A DNA stretch of 64,000 nt from Planococcus halotolerans (GCF_003289955.1 NZ_QLZR01000003.1:124001-188000); one strand, 5' to 3'. Shown: positions 16,406 to 25,102, counted from the stretch's first letter. Notes: a model not told the origin generated them from the letters alone. Made by a program: numbers and translations.

Positions 16406-16565
16406 CGCATCACAGGAAAGAAACAATTCTAAACGTTTTTGACAATACACTACAATTTATACTTTATACATAGCCGCCACGGATACTTCAATATTTTGGG
16501 TGTAGTGTTTACTTTTTAGTCATCCAAATAAGTTTTTCGGGAATTGTGTCGATCCTTGGGAAGCG
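16406..16565 (+). repeat. MITE-like element family A, copy 6 (complete)
   Basis: 160 bp, from CGCATCACAGGAAAGAAACA to GATCCTTGGGAAGCG. The core reads CTAAACGTTTTTGACAATAC and ACTACAATTTATACTTTATA, close to the family consensus. Confidence 0.8.
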
Positions 16566-16616
16566 GTATTAAAAAAAATCGTATATAGTAGAAGTAACTT
16601 TAGGAGCAATGAATTT

Positions 16617-17048
16617 ATGAAATCTTTATCAGTTAGAATCAAAAGCACAATTATATCGGTGTTTATTCTAGTCATTATTTATGGTGTTCTGGATTTTTTT
16701 GCTTACCCAGAACTGTATACGGGTAGCACAAATATGGCTCCCGCAAAATTTGAGAGTATGATTTTAGGTTTCATGCTTTTATTTATTTTTGCTTGGCGAG
16801 TGTATTTATTTCTTGGAATCCCAGTCTCTTATTTAGTGGATTATCTCACTGGGAAAGCAAACATAAAAACTATTAAAAAGATTTATTGTTTCAAATTAGT
16901 ATTGTATTTATTTATCAGCCTATTGCTTTTACTGTTATTGTATAACGTGGAATTCATAGTAGGTTTACAACTTATCGTTATTCCAGTTCTTATCTGGTTT
17001 CACGTGCTTTATCTATTGCGCAGAGAATTTAAGGAGAAATTACATTAG
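16617..17048 (+). CDS. Small integral membrane protein, unknown
   Basis: A 143-residue protein with four hydrophobic segments (about residues 10-28, 45-70, 92-112 and 113-133) and a basic C-terminus (RREFKEKLH). TTAGGAG lies 8 bases before the ATG. No family is recognised. It is AT-rich and sits alone between a family A element and a strong shared terminator. Confidence 0.65.
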   Translation: MKSLSVRIKSTIISVFILVIIYGVLDFFAYPELYTGSTNMAPAKFESMILGFMLLFIFAWRVYLFLGIPVSYLVDYLTGKANIKTIKKIYCFKLVLYLFISLLLLLLLYNVEFIVGLQLIVIPVLIWFHVLYLLRREFKEKLH

Positions 17049-17086
17049 AGACAGTTGTACTGCGTCTAGTTATAGGAATTAATATA

Positions 17087-17140
17087 GAAGAAGGCTGGAG
17101 GAATGAATCCACAATGGGGTCATTCCTCCAGCCTTCTTTA
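17087..17140. terminator. Strong bidirectional terminator
   Basis: AGAAGAAGGCTGGAGGAATG pairs with CATTCCTCCAGCCTTCTT; lies between convergent genes, with A-rich sequence on the left and T-rich on the right. Confidence 0.9.
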
Positions 17141-17151
17141 CTATTGTTACC

Positions 17152-18681
17152 TTACTTAGCCCTAAAAGCCACAATCCCATAAGTCTCTAAATATGCATTC
17201 AACACACGCAGCCATTGCTTTTCAGTCGCAAGCCCGACATGCCCATCAGGTCGAATCAGGTACAGCGCGTCTTGCTTGAATCCTGCATCTTTCATCTGCG
17301 CTTCCCATGGAAACTCTTGGAGCTGGAGCGACTGGGAGCGGGCAAAGTCGATCAGCTCGGGCTGCGCTTTGCCATATATATGGATTTGCCAATCGACTGA
17401 GCGAAGCGGCTCGAAATTATTGCCGCTTGCGGTTTCGATCCACGGCAAGCGCATGCCGCCGTAGACTTTGCCGGCTTTGCCCTTGCTCAAGGGGCTGTTG
17501 CGGTAGTTGATGTGGATTTGAGACAGGATCTTGAACGCATTTTTTTGTGAGAAGGAGAATTTGAATACTGACGGCAGGACATAGGGTACGAAATACTGGC
17601 GCAGCAAGGTGCCGCGCAGTTTTTGGCTGACGATAGTCGAGAACGCTGTATCAGTTGTCGCGATCAGCCGGCGTGCGAAGACGATGCGCTCTTTTTCGTA
17701 CGTGCCCAATATTTTGGGGTCGCCTTTCCCTTGAATCACCGCAGCGAGCTTCCACGCTAGATTGATGGAGTCTCCAATACCGGTGTTCATGCCTTGTCCG
17801 CCGGCAGGGCTGTGCAGGTGGCCGGCATCGCCTAAGATGAAAATGCGCCCTTTGGCAAACTGCTCGCTTATGCGGTTATGGACGCGGTACGTCGAAAACC
17901 AATTGACCTTTGCTGGGTTCACATGGATTTTATTTTCAATGTAATCGCTGATTTCACTGTAGTGGAGATTGGTGCGTTCGTTGAACTCCTCGGGCACAAT
18001 GCCGAGGATTCGTTTGGTTATGGCGTTGCGGACGGACATATACAGCATAAAGCCGTCATCGTCCATGTACATGTCCATCTTCTGCATGTCGTCTGCCGGT
18101 TTTTCGGTTTCGATATCGGCGACAAAGAATAATTGCTTGTACGTGCCACCGGGAAATTCGAGTCCCAGTCCTTTTCGGACCATGCTGCCGGCTCCGTCGC
18201 ATCCGCATAAATAGGTGAATGCCGCTGTTTCTTCCTGCTGTCCTTGCTGCTGCATAACGGCGGTTACGCCTGCTACCGTGTCTTCAAATGAAAGCAGCGA
18301 AGTGTTCCATTCGACTTCGACGCCTATTTTATTTAATTCGTCTACGAGAATTTCTTCGTGCTCGTCTTGCGGCAAACTCAGGATAAACGGAAACGGGCTC
18401 TGCCCTTTGCCGAAATCATGGAATTTCACTGTGGCTTTCACTTTATTGTCATCACTGACATCAAGCGACAAAATCGGATTCCCCCGCGTGATGTTGCGTT
18501 CGGCCAGGCCAAGCTGCCCGTACAGCTCCAATATGCGCGCATGCACAGCGAGCGCGCGTGACGCTGTGCCGGTTCCTGCGTTTTTATCGATAATCCGAAA
18601 CGGCACGCCTTGACGCGCCAGGCTATAGGCAAGAGCCAGGCCGGTGGGGCCAGCTCCGACGATTAAGATTGGTGGGTTCAT
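17152..18681 (-). CDS. FAD-dependent aromatic monooxygenase (PheA/TfdB-type)
   Basis: A 509-residue flavoprotein hydroxylase. It has the FAD-binding GxGxxG in ILIVGAGPTGLALAYSLARQ at the N-terminus, the CDGAGSMVRKGLGLEF region (DG motif), and GRIFILGDAGHLHSPAGGQG (GD motif) followed by MNTGIGDSINLAWKL. The C-terminal 120 residues form the thioredoxin-like domain typical of phenol and pentachlorophenol hydroxylases. It uses NAD(P)H and oxygen to hydroxylate a substrate. AGGAGG lies just before two consecutive ATGs. It is a single gene, so the substrate cannot be inferred from neighbours. Confidence 0.85.
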   Translation of the reverse strand: MNPPILIVGAGPTGLALAYSLARQGVPFRIIDKNAGTGTASRALAVHARILELYGQLGLAERNITRGNPILSLDVSDDNKVKATVKFHDFGKGQSPFPFILSLPQDEHEEILVDELNKIGVEVEWNTSLLSFEDTVAGVTAVMQQQGQQEETAAFTYLCGCDGAGSMVRKGLGLEFPGGTYKQLFFVADIETEKPADDMQKMDMYMDDDGFMLYMSVRNAITKRILGIVPEEFNERTNLHYSEISDYIENKIHVNPAKVNWFSTYRVHNRISEQFAKGRIFILGDAGHLHSPAGGQGMNTGIGDSINLAWKLAAVIQGKGDPKILGTYEKERIVFARRLIATTDTAFSTIVSQKLRGTLLRQYFVPYVLPSVFKFSFSQKNAFKILSQIHINYRNSPLSKGKAGKVYGGMRLPWIETASGNNFEPLRSVDWQIHIYGKAQPELIDFARSQSLQLQEFPWEAQMKDAGFKQDALYLIRPDGHVGLATEKQWLRVLNAYLETYGIVAFRAK

Positions 18682-18834
18682 CATAGGGACCTCCTAATGA
18701 GTATCACGCCTGCTGATATCATGTAACTGGCAGCTGAAATCGGGTTTAGGAAAAGTTCTTGTACAGCTACTATATCCTTAATCGATCCGTTTCAAGCAAG
18801 TGAGGATTGAAATTTAAAATCATCTCTTGTATAA

Positions 18835-18965
18835 AGAAATTCCAAACGATTGCGGCAATACACAATAATTAATTGTGCGGAACACAGGGATGAACTGGGG
18901 AATACTCAGTTCTTTGTGAAACAGCATCATCTCTCCTTGCCACCTCCACCAAACCCCGCTACGAT
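18835..18965 (+). repeat. Hybrid remnant: family A left end joined to family B right end
   Basis: AAATTCCAAACGATTGCGGC and AATACACAATA resemble the left interior of family A. They run into AATTGTGCGGAACACAGGGA, the right end of family B, then a stretch ending ACCCCGCTACGATTAAAG. That stretch resembles 5645-5685. Confidence 0.5.
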
Positions 18966-19013
18966 TAAAGAAAAGAGGGGATCTGCAGCAGCTGATTGAA
19001 AAGGAGTGAGCAG

Positions 19014-19736
19014 ATGGAGAAGTTGGACAGCTTGGAAGAGTACAAGTGGATTCAGGATGAGACTGTTTACTTCCTGACTGATAATCGGCAGGGAAGCCGG
19101 GTGGAAAACTTCCTGCCAAAACGCTTTAACCATTATTGCAAAATCATCCATCCATTGTTCCGTGATCCGCAAATTAAAGATGAAAATCTTTTGTGGAGCG
19201 AATGTACTCTGGAACAATCAGGTGAAATTCAGCTTGCTGAGCGGCTAAGATTTATGGAGCTTGCAGAAAAGTATGATCTTAAATTTTCGAAAGAGTTGTC
19301 ACCGGCGTCACTGATGAATAAGCTGGGTGGATTTCCCCGCTATATTATTTCAGGCGAAGAAGGGGAAATCGAGCCGGATAGTTTGAAAGCGCTGGTTAAG
19401 GTGCTAAAGCGGTTTGTCGGAGAAGGGGACTGCTATTTTCTGTATGGTCTTTTGAAGTCGGCAAATTATATCGATGAACTTTATCACGGTGAATTGACAG
19501 AAGTCGAAGAGCTGGCAAAACGGGACCACCTGTATGGAACTCCCACTTATTGGTGGCCGGAGGATAAGACATGGTGTCTTTATACGGATATTGACCTGAA
19601 TTTTTCATTGATTGGCGGAAGTCCCGAGCTGATCGAAGCGTTGCTTGCGGATGATCTCCTGGAATGCATGGAGTGTGATGCAACTACCCGGATCGATAAT
19701 CTGGCGGATTACACGAATAATGAACAGTTGCGCTAG
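19014..19736 (+). CDS. Hypothetical protein
   Basis: A 240-residue acidic soluble protein. The ATG at 19014 (MEKLDSLEEYKWIQDETVYF) is chosen over an earlier TTG because AAAGGAGTGAG sits upstream of it. Notable stretches are VENFLPKRFNHYCKIIHPLF, GTPTYWWPEDKTWCLYTDID and LNFSLIGGSPELIEALLADD; the last parts resemble immunity or SMI1-neighbour proteins only loosely. No firm family. It is probably a genuine gene by ribosome site, codon use and length. Confidence 0.65.
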   Translation: MEKLDSLEEYKWIQDETVYFLTDNRQGSRVENFLPKRFNHYCKIIHPLFRDPQIKDENLLWSECTLEQSGEIQLAERLRFMELAEKYDLKFSKELSPASLMNKLGGFPRYIISGEEGEIEPDSLKALVKVLKRFVGEGDCYFLYGLLKSANYIDELYHGELTEVEELAKRDHLYGTPTYWWPEDKTWCLYTDIDLNFSLIGGSPELIEALLADDLLECMECDATTRIDNLADYTNNEQLR

Positions 19737-19932
19737 GTATTCGATTAAGAATAATGTTACGGTGCAAGTTGTGTAGAAAACATGTGGCATAAATATAGTG
19801 AGATGAATCAGTATTCGTTTGGAAAGTCCGGCAGATGAAGAAATATCCTGCAGAATGCTGCCAATCCTATATACTTAGAACAAAACCCATAAGTATCGAT
19901 AAAAAAGTCGATAGATTTAAAGGAGGGGCATA

Positions 19933-20388
19933 ATGGACAAATTAGTAGAAGAACAATTAAACGAGATGCTCGAAGTGTTCGAAAATCTCCCGGATTGTAA
20001 AATTGAAAAGACTGAAGGCGACCGGCTGTTGATCGCGAGCCACAAACCGGTTCCTTGGAGCGACTCGCTCGAGAAGAAGGATGCGGAGTCAGCGCATAAA
20101 ATCGGCTCCATCAATCCGCACAAACTCTCACTTGGCCTTTACATCGATTTTCCGCATGATTTCTTCGAATTTGAGAAGTTGGTGAAAATCATAGATCCTG
20201 AGGCGACGCTAACTTATTATCCGCCTGGCGAAAAGACGTCAACGGTGAAAAGCTGGTGGAGATTCCGTAGGGATGAAAAGTTCGACAGCATTCATCTGGT
20301 TCTAAGGAAAACAGAGTTGGATTATTATGATTTTAAAAGGGAAGACTGGATTGAGTTAATGCGGCAGATTATTGGGGTTCATAAATAA
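19933..20388 (+). CDS. Hypothetical protein (paralogous scrap at 13247)
   Basis: A 151-residue protein with an acidic N-terminus and a tryptophan-containing basic middle (TVKSWWRFRRDEKFDSIHLV). AAAGGAGGGGCATA precedes the ATG. No family is recognised. A fragment of a second copy (last 19 codons plus 3' flank) lies at 13247-13306, so this gene family has been duplicated and lost within the region. The 3' flank contains the perfect palindrome GGTAAGAAATTTCTTACC (20415-20432), then a terminator and a GCGGATAAA array. Confidence 0.65.
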   Translation: MDKLVEEQLNEMLEVFENLPDCKIEKTEGDRLLIASHKPVPWSDSLEKKDAESAHKIGSINPHKLSLGLYIDFPHDFFEFEKLVKIIDPEATLTYYPPGEKTSTVKSWWRFRRDEKFDSIHLVLRKTELDYYDFKREDWIELMRQIIGVHK

Positions 20389-20451
20389 TTATTGGAAATG
20401 AAATATGGACTGCTGGTAAGAAATTTCTTACCGAAAATAAAAGATGTGTCA

Positions 20452-20483
20452 AAAAAACGCTTCCCCGGGAGCGTTTTTTTTTT
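20452..20483 (+). terminator. Terminator with family A-like stem
   Basis: AAAAAACGCTTCCC pairs with GGGAGCGTTTTTT; the stem is nearly the two termini of family A joined together. A long T-run follows. Confidence 0.85.
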
Positions 20484-20508
20484 CGATTAATTTTGGCGCT
20501 GAAGGCTG

Positions 20509-20624
20509 GCGCGGATAAACGGGCGCTAGCCGCGGATAAATGACGTTTTGCCGCGGATAAAAAGGGCTTAGGCGCGGATAAACAGGCCGCAGCCGCGGAT
20601 AAACATCAATCTGCCGCGGATAAG
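20509..20624 (+). repeat. Periodic word array, GCGGATAAA type, copy 1
   Basis: GCGGATAA starts at 20511, 20532, 20553, 20574, 20595 and 20616: six units at exactly 21-bp spacing. Each unit is an 11-bp core [GC]CGCGGATAAA plus a 10-bp variable part, several of which end in TTG or TAG. The minus strand gives an artefactual 7-residue-repeat reading frame. Confidence 0.9.
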
Positions 20625-20790
20625 CGAATTCGAGGCACATAAAAAGGATGTCGCAGCCTTGAAAACAATCATTTCTAAACGGATTTACAGCATAAATCTC
20701 ACTCCTATACAGAAAACTATCCAAACACATCAAAAACATGAGAAATTTATATGAATGTCTCTCAATATCTGCTGCCGGGCAGTAGCAGCC
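20625..20790 (+). repeat. Conserved flank of GCGGATAAA array 1
   Basis: Downstream sequence matches the flank of array 2 (23133-23290): TTCGAGGCACATAAAA, then AAATCTCAC, ATACAGAAA, and ATATCTGCTGCC at the end. The repeated unit is therefore larger than the array itself. No gene is seen here or up to 20976. Confidence 0.7.
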
Positions 20791-20976
20791 GATCGTTTTG
20801 GCTAATGACCGTTCCAGCCAGCTTTAATGTGCAAAAAAAAGTAGGTGAGCTACTCTAAATTAACCCTTCGGATAGATAATAACTAAAAATTCTAACTTTT
20901 TTTAGCTTTTTACTGGTAATCGAACGTAAGTTCTGGTATATTAAAAGCATACCACTATGGAATGAGGTGTATTTCG

Positions 20977-21303
20977 ATGGTGCTTGCAATCAAAGAAGTG
21001 AACGGATTTGAAAAAGGAAAGAAATATACTCGCGATCTTGAGTTTTTGTCATGCTTTAAAAACGACGAACATCGAGTGGTCGCTTTAGTTGATAGAGATG
21101 GCAATGTTTTTTATTGGACGACTACAGAAGAATCGCCTGAATATCGAAACTTCCGTATGAAAGCTACTTATACATTTAAAGTTAGTTATATATCAACAAT
21201 AGTTGGTCCTTCCAGTCCCAAGGTCATTATCGCTGAATTGAATGACGCAACAGCCGAGAACGGTATGTACGGCAAGGCGGAACAATATAAATTACATGCT
21301 TAA
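20977..21303 (+). CDS. Hypothetical protein
   Basis: A 108-residue protein MVLAIKEVNGFEKGKKYTRD.... The ATG at 20977 follows GAGGTG; an upstream in-frame ATG at 20962 lies inside the ribosome site and is rejected. The body alternates strands (HRVVALVDRDGNVFYWTTTE, ATYTFKVSYIS) and may be a small beta barrel of OB-fold type, but this is a guess. It is a single gene with its own terminator. Confidence 0.65.
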   Translation: MVLAIKEVNGFEKGKKYTRDLEFLSCFKNDEHRVVALVDRDGNVFYWTTTEESPEYRNFRMKATYTFKVSYISTIVGPSSPKVIIAELNDATAENGMYGKAEQYKLHA

Positions 21304-21316
21304 TATATAGTTGTGA

Positions 21317-21352
21317 AAAGAACCTAGAGACTTTCAAGGTTCTTTTTTTTTG
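21317..21352 (+). terminator. Terminator of the gene at 20977
   Basis: AAAGAACCT pairs with AGGTTCTTT, followed by a run of T. Confidence 0.85.
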
Positions 21353-21397
21353 ATATATAAACGTCAGTCTTTCCATCCTGGATTTGAGATCAAAAAT

Positions 21398-21490
21398 CGC
21401 CGTATCTATTAACCTCAAGGGTTAAGGGATACGGCTTTCGTATTTTTATGTGAGAAGTTAAATACACATAATTGCCCGCGACATAGGGAG
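21398..21490 (+). repeat. MITE-like element family B, copy 5 (left end lost)
   Basis: The central hairpin CGCCGTATCTATTAACC / GGTTAAGGGATACGGC, TTTCGTATTTTTATG, and a decayed right end GCGACATAGGGA, then GAAGACTGCTGGAA. Confidence 0.7.
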
Positions 21491-21612
21491 AATCTGAAGA
21501 CTGCTGGAAAACTATTTGTAAATTCAACGGAATAAATAATCTTTCAATTGCATATTAATACACGATAAGGTTAACTATAAATTATACGTATATTTTAAAA
21601 GGAGACCAACCA

Positions 21613-22788
21613 ATGACCTTACAACAAATATTCAATAACATAGATAAGATATCAAGCGAAATTACAGATATCAGACGCCATCTCCATATGCACCCGGAGC
21701 TGTCGCATCAGGAAGTAGAGACGCCTGAGTTTATTGCCAACTATTTGGAAGGGCTGAATATTCCGGTACGGCGGGGCGTTGGAGGCAGGGGAGTCGTTGG
21801 GCGGATTGAAGGAGGGAAGCCGGGGAGGACGATTGCGTTCCGGGCCGACTTTGATGCGCTTCCGATCCAAGACGCTAAGGATGTGCCGTATAAATCCACT
21901 GTACCCGGTGTGATGCATGCCTGTGGACATGATGGCCATACGGCTGCGCTGCTCGGTTTTGCGAAAGCGATGAATGAGGTGAAGGATGAACTGCCGGGCA
22001 ACATCGTGCTGATCCATCAATTCGGCGAGGAATTGTCGCCGGGTGGTGCGACGGCGATGATTGAAGATGGTTGCTTGGAGGGCGTGGCCGAGATTTATGG
22101 CGCGCATCTGCAATCGCAGATGGAAGTTGGCCATGTGTACGGGCGGGACGGTTATCTGCAGGCGGCTGAAGATACCGTGAAAATTACGGTGAACGGCTCC
22201 GGCACGCATGGCGCAGAGCCGCATACAGGAACCGATCCGATACTGGCTGCGAGCCATATCATGGTCGCTTTGCAGTCGATTGTCAGCCGGAATGCGGATC
22301 CGCTGAAAGAGCTCGTCGTGTCGATCGGTAAATTCCACGCAGGAGATGCGGACAATGTCATTCCGGAAAAGGCGATTATGGAAGGGACGATCCGGGTGTT
22401 TGATGAGAACTTGCGGTCGCTTGCGGGCCAGCGGATTAGAGATCTTGCTGCTGGAGTTGGGCAGGGACTCGGATGCACAGTCGACGTTGAGATTGGTAAG
22501 GGCTATGACTCCCTTTGGAATCACCCGGAACAGATGGATCTTATTCGCCGCGCCGTCGATAGTTCGTTTGGCGACGGAGTCTATAAAGACATCGATCCGG
22601 TTATGCCGGTGGAAGATTTTTCTTATTATCTGCAGAAGGTGGCAGGCGCCTTTTTCTTTGTGGGTGCGAAGCCTTTGGATGTTGAAAATCCGTTTCCCCA
22701 CCATCACGAGAAATTCGATTTCCATGAACCGGCAATGGCCATGACCGCAAAGGTTTTTGCGGCGGCTTATTTTGAGGCGCAGAAATGA
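21613..22788 (+). CDS. M20 family amidohydrolase (N-acyl amino acid / IAA-amino acid hydrolase type)
   Basis: A 391-residue cytoplasmic metallopeptidase. Family motifs in order: RRHLHMHPELSHQEVETPEF, AFRADFDALPIQD, MHACGHDGHTAALLGFA (Cys104, His106, catalytic Asp107, His109), HQFGEELSPGGATAMIEDG (Glu/His ligands), the dimerisation domain with GTHGAEPHTGTDPI, and FPHHHEKFDFHEPAM at the end. Such enzymes release amino acids from N-acyl conjugates. AAGGAGACC precedes the ATG. A single gene. Its substrate is not determined by context. Confidence 0.9.
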   Translation: MTLQQIFNNIDKISSEITDIRRHLHMHPELSHQEVETPEFIANYLEGLNIPVRRGVGGRGVVGRIEGGKPGRTIAFRADFDALPIQDAKDVPYKSTVPGVMHACGHDGHTAALLGFAKAMNEVKDELPGNIVLIHQFGEELSPGGATAMIEDGCLEGVAEIYGAHLQSQMEVGHVYGRDGYLQAAEDTVKITVNGSGTHGAEPHTGTDPILAASHIMVALQSIVSRNADPLKELVVSIGKFHAGDADNVIPEKAIMEGTIRVFDENLRSLAGQRIRDLAAGVGQGLGCTVDVEIGKGYDSLWNHPEQMDLIRRAVDSSFGDGVYKDIDPVMPVEDFSYYLQKVAGAFFFVGAKPLDVENPFPHHHEKFDFHEPAMAMTAKVFAAAYFEAQK

Positions 22789-22833
22789 GGGTAGTCCGGG
22801 TATTTGTGGATTGAAGCAATAAGTTGAGAAGAG

Positions 22834-22940
22834 GTAAAAACTAGTCTGAACGGTTTTGGGAATAAAAAACTGTTTTTAATTTTACATGGCCATGCCCGCT
22901 GGATCAGCAGTTGGGTGTGGCTTTTACTTTTTGAATGCAG
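22834..22940 (+). repeat. Degenerate family A remnant
   Basis: AGTCTGAACGGTTTTGGGAA, then CATGGCCATGCCCGCTGGAT and GTTGGGTGTGGCTTTTACTT. The inner hairpin and T-run of family A are recognisable; the termini are lost. It may act as terminator of the M20 gene. Confidence 0.5.
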
Positions 22941-23016
22941 AAATGGCGGCTGGGATGATTGGTGAAGAGTGGTGGATGAGTTGGCGAAATCAAAAAATGG
23001 GCAGTTCTAAAGGCTG

Positions 23017-23132
23017 GCGCGGATAAAGTGGTGCTAGGCGCGGATAAATGTCGTTTTGCCGCGGATAAAAACGGCGTAGGCGCGGATAAACATGCCGCAG
23101 CCGCGGATAAACATCGATTTGCCACGGGTAAG
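23017..23132 (+). repeat. Periodic word array, GCGGATAAA type, copy 2
   Basis: Cores at 23019, 23040, 23061, 23082, 23103 and (as ACGGGTAA) 23124: six units, spacing exactly 21 bp. The variable parts resemble those of array 1 in order (GTGCTAG, GTCGTTTTG, GGCGTAG, TGCCGCAG, ATCGATTTG), so the two are copies of one ancestor. Confidence 0.9.
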
Positions 23133-23290
23133 CGGGTTCGAGGCACATAAAATGGGGGTGGCTGCCTCAAAAAGAAGCTTATCTGGGCGGGTTTCCAGCA
23201 AAAAATCTCACGCATATACAGAAAGCTAGCTCAAACCCATCGAAAACATATAAAAGTTACAAAATGTCTCCTCATATCTGCTGCCTCAAG
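23133..23290 (+). repeat. Conserved flank of GCGGATAAA array 2
   Basis: GGTTCGAGGCACATAAAA, AAAATCTCACGCATATACAG and CATATCTGCTGCC match the flank of array 1 with substitutions. No gene is seen in it. Confidence 0.7.
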
Positions 23291-23397
23291 ATAATAGAAG
23301 ATATTTTCTTCCACATAGACCGTCATCTCTCCAAAAAAGAACTCCCTATTCATCCCCAAACTACAACACGTTATAATCAACCCAGGGGGGAATTCTC

Positions 23398-25053
23398 ATG
23401 AACTTAAGCAGTCTGAAAAAACAGGTGCCGGCGAAGCTTTATAACCGCGGGCTTGATTATTTTGAGCAGGATTTTGTGGAGCATTTGAAGGAAGATGCGC
23501 CGAATCGTTGGCATGCGCGCGTAGCGGGTACGCGGGATTACGAGGTGTCGGTCATTTTGACGAAGGACGGGACGATTGTGGGTTCTTATTGCACCTGCCC
23601 GTTCGAATCTGATTCGCTGTGCAAACATGAAGTGGCGGTGTGCCTGGCGATCCGTGAATATAAGGAAGAGAACGATTCGACGGCAGAAGTGGATGTGAGG
23701 ACGCAATTAAAGGCGCTGAAAAAAGCGGAGCTGCTGGAAATTCTGGAGGAGCTCGTCGAGAAACAGCCAGCTGTCCAGCTTCATTTGATGGAGAAATTCG
23801 TGAATCCTGATGGCATGGATGAAAATAAGGCACGCCGGATCATCCAGAAATCGGTGAGCCGCGCCAGTCGAAAGGGATTTATCGACTGGGACCGGACGGA
23901 CTTGGCACTCGAAGACGTGTGGGAAGTCCAGGAATTTGTGAATGGATTGGATTTGAAGCACGATGCTGAACGGATCGTCCGCCTCAATTTGATTACCATA
24001 CAAGAATGTACAAAAATACTGGAAATTGCGGACAGTTCATCGGGGGACATCAGTTTAGCCATTAACGAGAGCCTGGAGAAAATTGACGAAGCGCTGGCGC
24101 AGTGGCCAGGGAAACTGGATGAAGCGACCGTCGACCAGATGCTTGAGCTGCTGTATCCGCATATCCTGTTCGGACTGGAGCGGGATATGACGGATGCGGC
24201 GGATTATCTGATGGAATCAGTACTGCAATGGAATAAAAGCGGTAATTTCTCAGAGAAGTTTTATGGTTTTATTGAAAAAGTGATTGGCAGCAAGGAAATG
24301 CAAAACAAGACGTACGAATATACAGAAGAGCAGTTCCGTGTGATGCAATTGACGGTGCTGCAGCAACAAGAGGACCAGGAAGCGGTCGAAGCGTTTTACG
24401 CGGAGCACAACAGCTATCCGGCAATCCGAAAAGCGCGGGTCCAACAGGCGCTGGATGCTGGTGAATATGTAAAAGTGATCCGGTTGTGTGAAGAGTCGGA
24501 AGAGTTGGATGCCAACCTTCCGGGACTCGTTTACGACTGGAAAAAGCTGCGGTTTGAAGCTTATGAAGGAATGGGCAGAACGGCGGAAATAATCGACCTC
24601 AGCTTTGAGTTTGCACTGCAAGGTGAGGAAGAGTATTACATTAAGCTGAGGAACTTAGTGAATGCCGAGCAATGGCCGAAGATATTGGAGGCGCTTCTTG
24701 CCGAGATGAAAAACAGTCCGCGGAGTCTGCCATTGTATCTCGGAATTCTGATTGATGAAAAGAGGTTGGACGAGCTGCTGGATTATTGCCGCACCAATGT
24801 CTCAGCAATCGAGCACCTGTATCCGCACCTGCTGGCCGATTATCCGCATGAAGTGAACGAAATCTATACGGCCTATATTTACCGGCAGGTCGATCGGGCT
24901 TCCAACCGCAAGGCATACTGGAGCGCATGTCAGATCATCAAAAGTTTCAAAGGAGCGCTGGGCGCTGAAGCGGCAGCGGGATTGATTGAAGAGCTGAAGT
25001 TCATGTATCCGAAGCGGACAGCCTTGTTGGATGAGTTGGGGAAGATAAATTAG
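23398..25053 (+). CDS. SWIM zinc-finger protein
   Basis: A 551-residue protein. The N-terminal third carries the SWIM finger YCTCPFESDSLCKHE (Cys65, Cys67, Cys75, His77; CxC-x7-CxH), preceded by the usual beta strands (WHARVAGTRDYEVSVILTKD). The remainder is a long helical, TPR-like region without recognisable motif. SWIM proteins of this layout in Bacillales (YwqB-like) often pair with a Snf2-type helicase; no such helicase is adjacent here. A DNA- or protein-binding role is likely. GGGGGGAATTCTC precedes the ATG. Confidence 0.8.
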   Translation: MNLSSLKKQVPAKLYNRGLDYFEQDFVEHLKEDAPNRWHARVAGTRDYEVSVILTKDGTIVGSYCTCPFESDSLCKHEVAVCLAIREYKEENDSTAEVDVRTQLKALKKAELLEILEELVEKQPAVQLHLMEKFVNPDGMDENKARRIIQKSVSRASRKGFIDWDRTDLALEDVWEVQEFVNGLDLKHDAERIVRLNLITIQECTKILEIADSSSGDISLAINESLEKIDEALAQWPGKLDEATVDQMLELLYPHILFGLERDMTDAADYLMESVLQWNKSGNFSEKFYGFIEKVIGSKEMQNKTYEYTEEQFRVMQLTVLQQQEDQEAVEAFYAEHNSYPAIRKARVQQALDAGEYVKVIRLCEESEELDANLPGLVYDWKKLRFEAYEGMGRTAEIIDLSFEFALQGEEEYYIKLRNLVNAEQWPKILEALLAEMKNSPRSLPLYLGILIDEKRLDELLDYCRTNVSAIEHLYPHLLADYPHEVNEIYTAYIYRQVDRASNRKAYWSACQIIKSFKGALGAEAAAGLIEELKFMYPKRTALLDELGKIN

Positions 25054-25056
25054 AAA

Positions 25057-25100
25057 GGAGCAGCACCAGTAATTTCCCTGGCGCTGCTCCATTTTTTATT
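25057..25100. terminator. Bidirectional terminator between convergent genes
   Basis: GGAGCAGCACCAG pairs with CTGGCGCTGCTCC, followed by ATTTTTTATT. Confidence 0.9.
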
Positions 25101-25102
25101 GT

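Noticed and set aside
20449-20739. Minus-strand frame of 96 codons with a seven-residue YPRL/YPRQ repeat (also at 30792-31019)
   Set aside because: It is the translation of the 21-bp-period GCGGATAAA array; 21 is divisible by three, so any array gives a repetitive open frame. No ribosome site, and the reading crosses a terminator.
21652-22725. 357-codon minus-strand open frame
   Set aside because: Lies wholly opposite the M20 amidohydrolase, whose motifs are intact; composition is that of an antisense shadow.
22904-23215. Minus-strand frame with repeated LSAP-like units
   Set aside because: Shadow of GCGGATAAA array 2 in another frame.
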